Assembly (NCBI RefSeq): GCF_027587025.1
Contig: NZ_JAPPTI010000001.1
Coordinates: 434,001 to 498,000 of the forward strand
Reading direction: 5' to 3'
Length of the DNA: 64,000 bases
Origin: Vibrio sp. LaRot3
GTDB taxonomy: Bacteria > Pseudomonadota > Gammaproteobacteria > Enterobacterales > Vibrionaceae
Part shown: piece by piece, positions 61,504-64,000 of the stretch
Numbering within the stretch: the stretch's first letter is position 1
Layout of the letters: the number at the start of each line of letters is the position of its first letter
Translations under genes and position numbers: made by a program
Notes under the pieces: generated by a model
The model's database searches: none
What the model was told of the DNA's origin: nothing
What the model saw: the letters and a program-made list of their open reading frames with translations, nothing else

Positions 61504-62538
61504 ATGGGGATTTGGCTCTATTTAAAAAGAAAGATTCAGGCAAATCTATTTACCATCACCAATCGCAACTTATTACTATTGTTACTGCTCTATCTTGCAG
61601 TGTGTTGGTCCTTGCTTATTTGGGCTGGGGAATATGAGCTGACCTCTAGCTTTGGTCAGTTTGTTTACTATTTGATGGTGACAGCATCGACGGTTGGTTA
61701 TGGTGATTTCTCGCCGCAATCCGATATAGGTAAGTGGGTGGTTGCGCTTATTGTTATCCCTGGAGGGCTAGCACTGTTTGCTGCTTTGTTAGGGAGAGTC
61801 GCGACAGGGCTTATCGATTACTGGCGTGCCGGAGTGTTAGGGAAGAGGAAAGTGAGTGTGAACGATCATATTTTATTATTAGGCTGGAATGGCCAACGTA
61901 CCTTGCATATGATTCGTATGCTACAACATGAAGAAGAGGGCAATCGTCCGATTGTGCTTTGCTCTCGTTCGGATATTGAAAATCCACTCCCTGGCGAAAT
62001 TGAGTTCGTTAAAGTGAGTAGTTATACCGATAGTCAAGAGATGACGAATGCGCGTATCGCAGACGCTAGCTGCATTATCGTCGATAACCTTGAAGATGAC
62101 ATTACTCTGTCTTCAGCTTTGTATTGCTCCAACATCAATCCTGATGCCCATTTAGTGGCTTACTTCAAAGATGAGGCGTTGAGTGCGCTTCTAAGCCAAC
62201 ATTGTCCAAATGCTGAATGCATCCCTGCGGTAGGTGCAGAAATGCTCGCGAAGGCGGCGGTAGACCCAGGATCAAGTGCATTGCACCAAGAGCTACTCGC
62301 TTCAACGCGCGGAATGACTCAGTACTCGACTTTTTACCCTAAAAACGCGAGCGAAACCCATGTCGAGCAGGTGTTCATGTTTATGAAGCGAGACTATCAA
62401 GCAACGCTAATCGCGATTCAGGCTGAACAAAATATTGAGCTTAACCCTGATCTCAACGTAGCCATTACTCCGGGTACGAAGTTGTTTTATATCGCTGATG
62501 AGCGGATAGAAGACTTTAAATGGGATAGGTTAAAATAG
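61504..62538 (+). CDS. Potassium channel protein with RCK (TrkA-N-like) domain
   Basis: 344 residues. Two membrane helices (about 22-42 and 74-98) flank a pore loop with the K+ selectivity filter TVGYGD (63-68). A cytoplasmic RCK/TrkA-N domain follows (about 120-245: HILLLGWNGQRTLHMI) and then a second C-terminal part (265-344). The layout resembles MthK/Kch-type channels gated by a cytoplasmic ligand. The Rossmann glycine motif is changed (GWNGQR), so NAD binding is uncertain. Ribosome binding site AAGGAAGG. Confidence 0.88.
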   Translation: MGIWLYLKRKIQANLFTITNRNLLLLLLLYLAVCWSLLIWAGEYELTSSFGQFVYYLMVTASTVGYGDFSPQSDIGKWVVALIVIPGGLALFAALLGRVATGLIDYWRAGVLGKRKVSVNDHILLLGWNGQRTLHMIRMLQHEEEGNRPIVLCSRSDIENPLPGEIEFVKVSSYTDSQEMTNARIADASCIIVDNLEDDITLSSALYCSNINPDAHLVAYFKDEALSALLSQHCPNAECIPAVGAEMLAKAAVDPGSSALHQELLASTRGMTQYSTFYPKNASETHVEQVFMFMKRDYQATLIAIQAEQNIELNPDLNVAITPGTKLFYIADERIEDFKWDRLK

Positions 62539-62540
62539 AA

Positions 62541-62566
62541 AAAGGGCTTCATATCTGAAGCCCTTT
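62541..62566. terminator. Bidirectional terminator after the channel gene
   Basis: AAAGGGCTTCA-TATC-TGAAGCCCTTT stem, between convergent genes. Confidence 0.85.
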
Positions 62567-62586
62567 CTAGATTAAATACGAACTGC

Positions 62587-63159
62587 TTATGCGTTAGCTT
62601 CAACCAGCTGTACGCCACGCATGGTTAAGCCTGATAGCATGGTCGGCATAGCGTTGAAGATCTCTTCAAACTGCTCAAGGCCTTCAATACCTTGCTCTGC
62701 TAGCGTGGCAATTGAGGTCTCAGGATCGTACAGCATGCTAAGAGAAAGCAATACGCCACCTAATAGGGCATTGTCTTCACTCTGCTCTGGCATGATTGAT
62801 TCCCAATCATCACGTGCAAGTTGCCAGCCTTGAAGTAGCCCCTCGCAGAAATCACGAGTTTGCTCTGAAACGATCTCTTCTTCGTCTAACTCACAACCAT
62901 CCGGCCATTGCCAAGTGTTGTTGAGTAACGCTGGGCGGTATTCATTCCAAATCGCAATAATTTGCTCGATGTAGCTCTCTAGCTGTTCACCATCTTGAAA
63001 TGGTGCGACTTCTTCACCACCCCATAAGAATGGTAGCCATTCATGAGGGTCTAAGGTGTGAGGCGCGGCTGCCATAGCGGTAATAAAACCGCGAGATTTC
63101 GCTTCATTAATCAGTTTATCTTGCAGCTCTGGCAAAGAAAGAAGTTGTTGTAGTATCAA
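62587..63159 (-). CDS. UPF0149 (YgfB/YecA-family) protein
   Basis: 190 residues, helical and acidic. FITAMAAAPHTLDPHEWLPFLWGG is the family opening, and FCEGLLQGWQLARDDWESIM follows. The function is unknown. No ATG fits the conserved start: the frame opens with TTG at 63159, with GGTAA upstream. Confidence 0.82.
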   Translation of the reverse strand: MILQQLLSLPELQDKLINEAKSRGFITAMAAAPHTLDPHEWLPFLWGGEEVAPFQDGEQLESYIEQIIAIWNEYRPALLNNTWQWPDGCELDEEEIVSEQTRDFCEGLLQGWQLARDDWESIMPEQSEDNALLGGVLLSLSMLYDPETSIATLAEQGIEGLEQFEEIFNAMPTMLSGLTMRGVQLVEANA

Positions 63160-63279
63160 AATGGTTACCGATAGCTAGATTCAAAAAAACAATAGTAACA
63201 GCACCAATCACACAAAAATAGGTTGCTGTTACCAACTATTGACTATAATTTTTCATAAACATCAAAAATTCAGTTGGTT

Positions 63280-64000
63280 ATGGAAATACGATCTTCGCTC
63301 AAAAGGAAAAGCATTTTAGCTTTGGCGGCTTACCTCGCTATAGTATTAGCGACGGTAGGTACGGTGAGTTATTTAGTGGTTGAACCGCCAATTCGCGATC
63401 AATTGGTGCAAAATCTCGATTCCCGAACCAAAATCATTTCTAGCCAAATTGAGGCCCCACTCAATAGCTCACTTGGGATACTACAAAGTATCGTTAGTAT
63501 TGGTAATACGGGCAGATCTCAATCGTTACAAGCAGAGATGCTTCATTCTCTCTTTTCTGTCGTCGATGGCGTTGCCGTCAGTGGTGGTTTGTGGCCAATT
63601 CCATATTCGGTTGATCAACAAACGCCATACAAAAGCCTCTTCTTCAATCGTGCGAGTGATGGGGTAGTGGATCAGATCTACTCTTGGGATAATCCACAAT
63701 CTGGTGGCTACGATAATGAGGCTTGGTATACTTCAGTGGTCGATAAACCTTTGGGAACAGTCAGTTGGTCTCCTGTCTATATTGATCCGTTCACGCACGT
63801 ACAAATGATCACAGCGTCTGCCCCTTATTATGTTGACGATAAGTTTGCTGGAGTTGCGACGATAGATGTCGCATTAGTCAGTTTGGTTGAGTTCGTTCGC
63901 CTCCATGCAGAAGAGCATAACTTAGGTGTCGTGGTACGTGATGGCTACGGTGATGTGATTACAGAACACAATTTCCAAATCACTAAAGACATCTATATTA
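63280..64000 (+). CDS. Cache-domain membrane sensor, N-terminal part (partial)
   Basis: The ATG at 63280 opens a frame of 240 codons that runs off the window. A membrane helix (about 12-35: ILALAAYLAIVLATVGTVSY) is followed by a periplasmic dCache-like ligand-binding domain. NEAWYTSVVDKPLGTVSWSP and MITASAPYYVDDKFAGVATIDVAL are typical dCache_1 text. The output domain (GGDEF, histidine kinase or chemotaxis) lies beyond the end and cannot be told. Confidence 0.8.
   Translation, partial: MEIRSSLKRKSILALAAYLAIVLATVGTVSYLVVEPPIRDQLVQNLDSRTKIISSQIEAPLNSSLGILQSIVSIGNTGRSQSLQAEMLHSLFSVVDGVAVSGGLWPIPYSVDQQTPYKSLFFNRASDGVVDQIYSWDNPQSGGYDNEAWYTSVVDKPLGTVSWSPVYIDPFTHVQMITASAPYYVDDKFAGVATIDVALVSLVEFVRLHAEEHNLGVVVRDGYGDVITEHNFQITKDIYI

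Overview
This window is chromosomal DNA from a marine gammaproteobacterium of the genus Vibrio. Gene content and order (topA, glgC-glgA, tfoY, purR, torD/torR, elyC/cmoM, mukFEB; rluE/icd/cspD/clpSA; ruvCAB; cydABX-ybgE; ybgC-tolQRAB-pal-cpoB-nadA) match the large chromosome of Vibrio as I know it. Coding density is high. I see no rRNA, tRNA, CRISPR array, insertion sequence or phage gene. The species cannot be fixed from sequence alone.

Layout. 1-5.1 kb: 3' end of topA, the glycogen genes glgC-glgA and an alpha/beta hydrolase. 5.1-9.4 kb, mostly minus strand: a DUF2007 protein, a VTT-domain membrane protein, the competence/motility regulator tfoY behind a c-di-GMP-I riboswitch, purR and torD. 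9.5-18.5 kb: torR, elyC (minus), then cmoM-mukF-mukE-mukB. 18.5-25.9 kb, all minus strand: an HTH/DUF2975 pair, a three-gene ATP-grasp / 7TM transglutaminase-like / retropepsin-like lipoprotein operon, cmoA-cmoB and yecE. 26.1-36 kb: aspS, a translationally coupled diguanylate cyclase-BLUF photoreceptor pair, rluE, monomeric icd, cspD, clpS-clpA. 36-42.4 kb is accessory-like: a lipoprotein between duplicated terminators, a YdcF-type protein, an epimerase-like protein, a divergent LysR/PACE-efflux pair, small hypothetical genes, focA and an orphan FetB-like permease. 42.8-48.7 kb: torE-torC-torA and a GH36 alpha-galactosidase. 48.8-64 kb: ruvCAB, cydABX-ybgE, the tol-pal cluster, nadA, a potassium channel, a UPF0149 protein and the start of a Cache-type sensor that runs off the window.

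How the genes work together. Anaerobic and low-oxygen respiration is a clear theme. TorE/TorC/TorA reduce TMAO; their chaperone TorD and regulator TorR lie 33 kb away. FocA moves formate. Cytochrome bd genes sit behind two perfect FNR boxes and an ArcA-like repeat. c-di-GMP signalling appears at least twice: the riboswitch on tfoY and the GGDEF-BLUF operon. The wobble-uridine pathway (cmoA, cmoB, cmoM) is complete but split over two loci. MukBEF, RuvABC, TopA, ClpSA and Tol-Pal are housekeeping systems.

The items most worth a second look are the GGDEF-BLUF operon, the retropepsin/7TM/ATP-grasp operon, a highly structured untranslated region between torD and purR that ends in a terminator (possible small RNA), the lipoprotein gene bounded by 27-bp terminator repeats, and a 53-residue gene between focA and the FetB-like permease.
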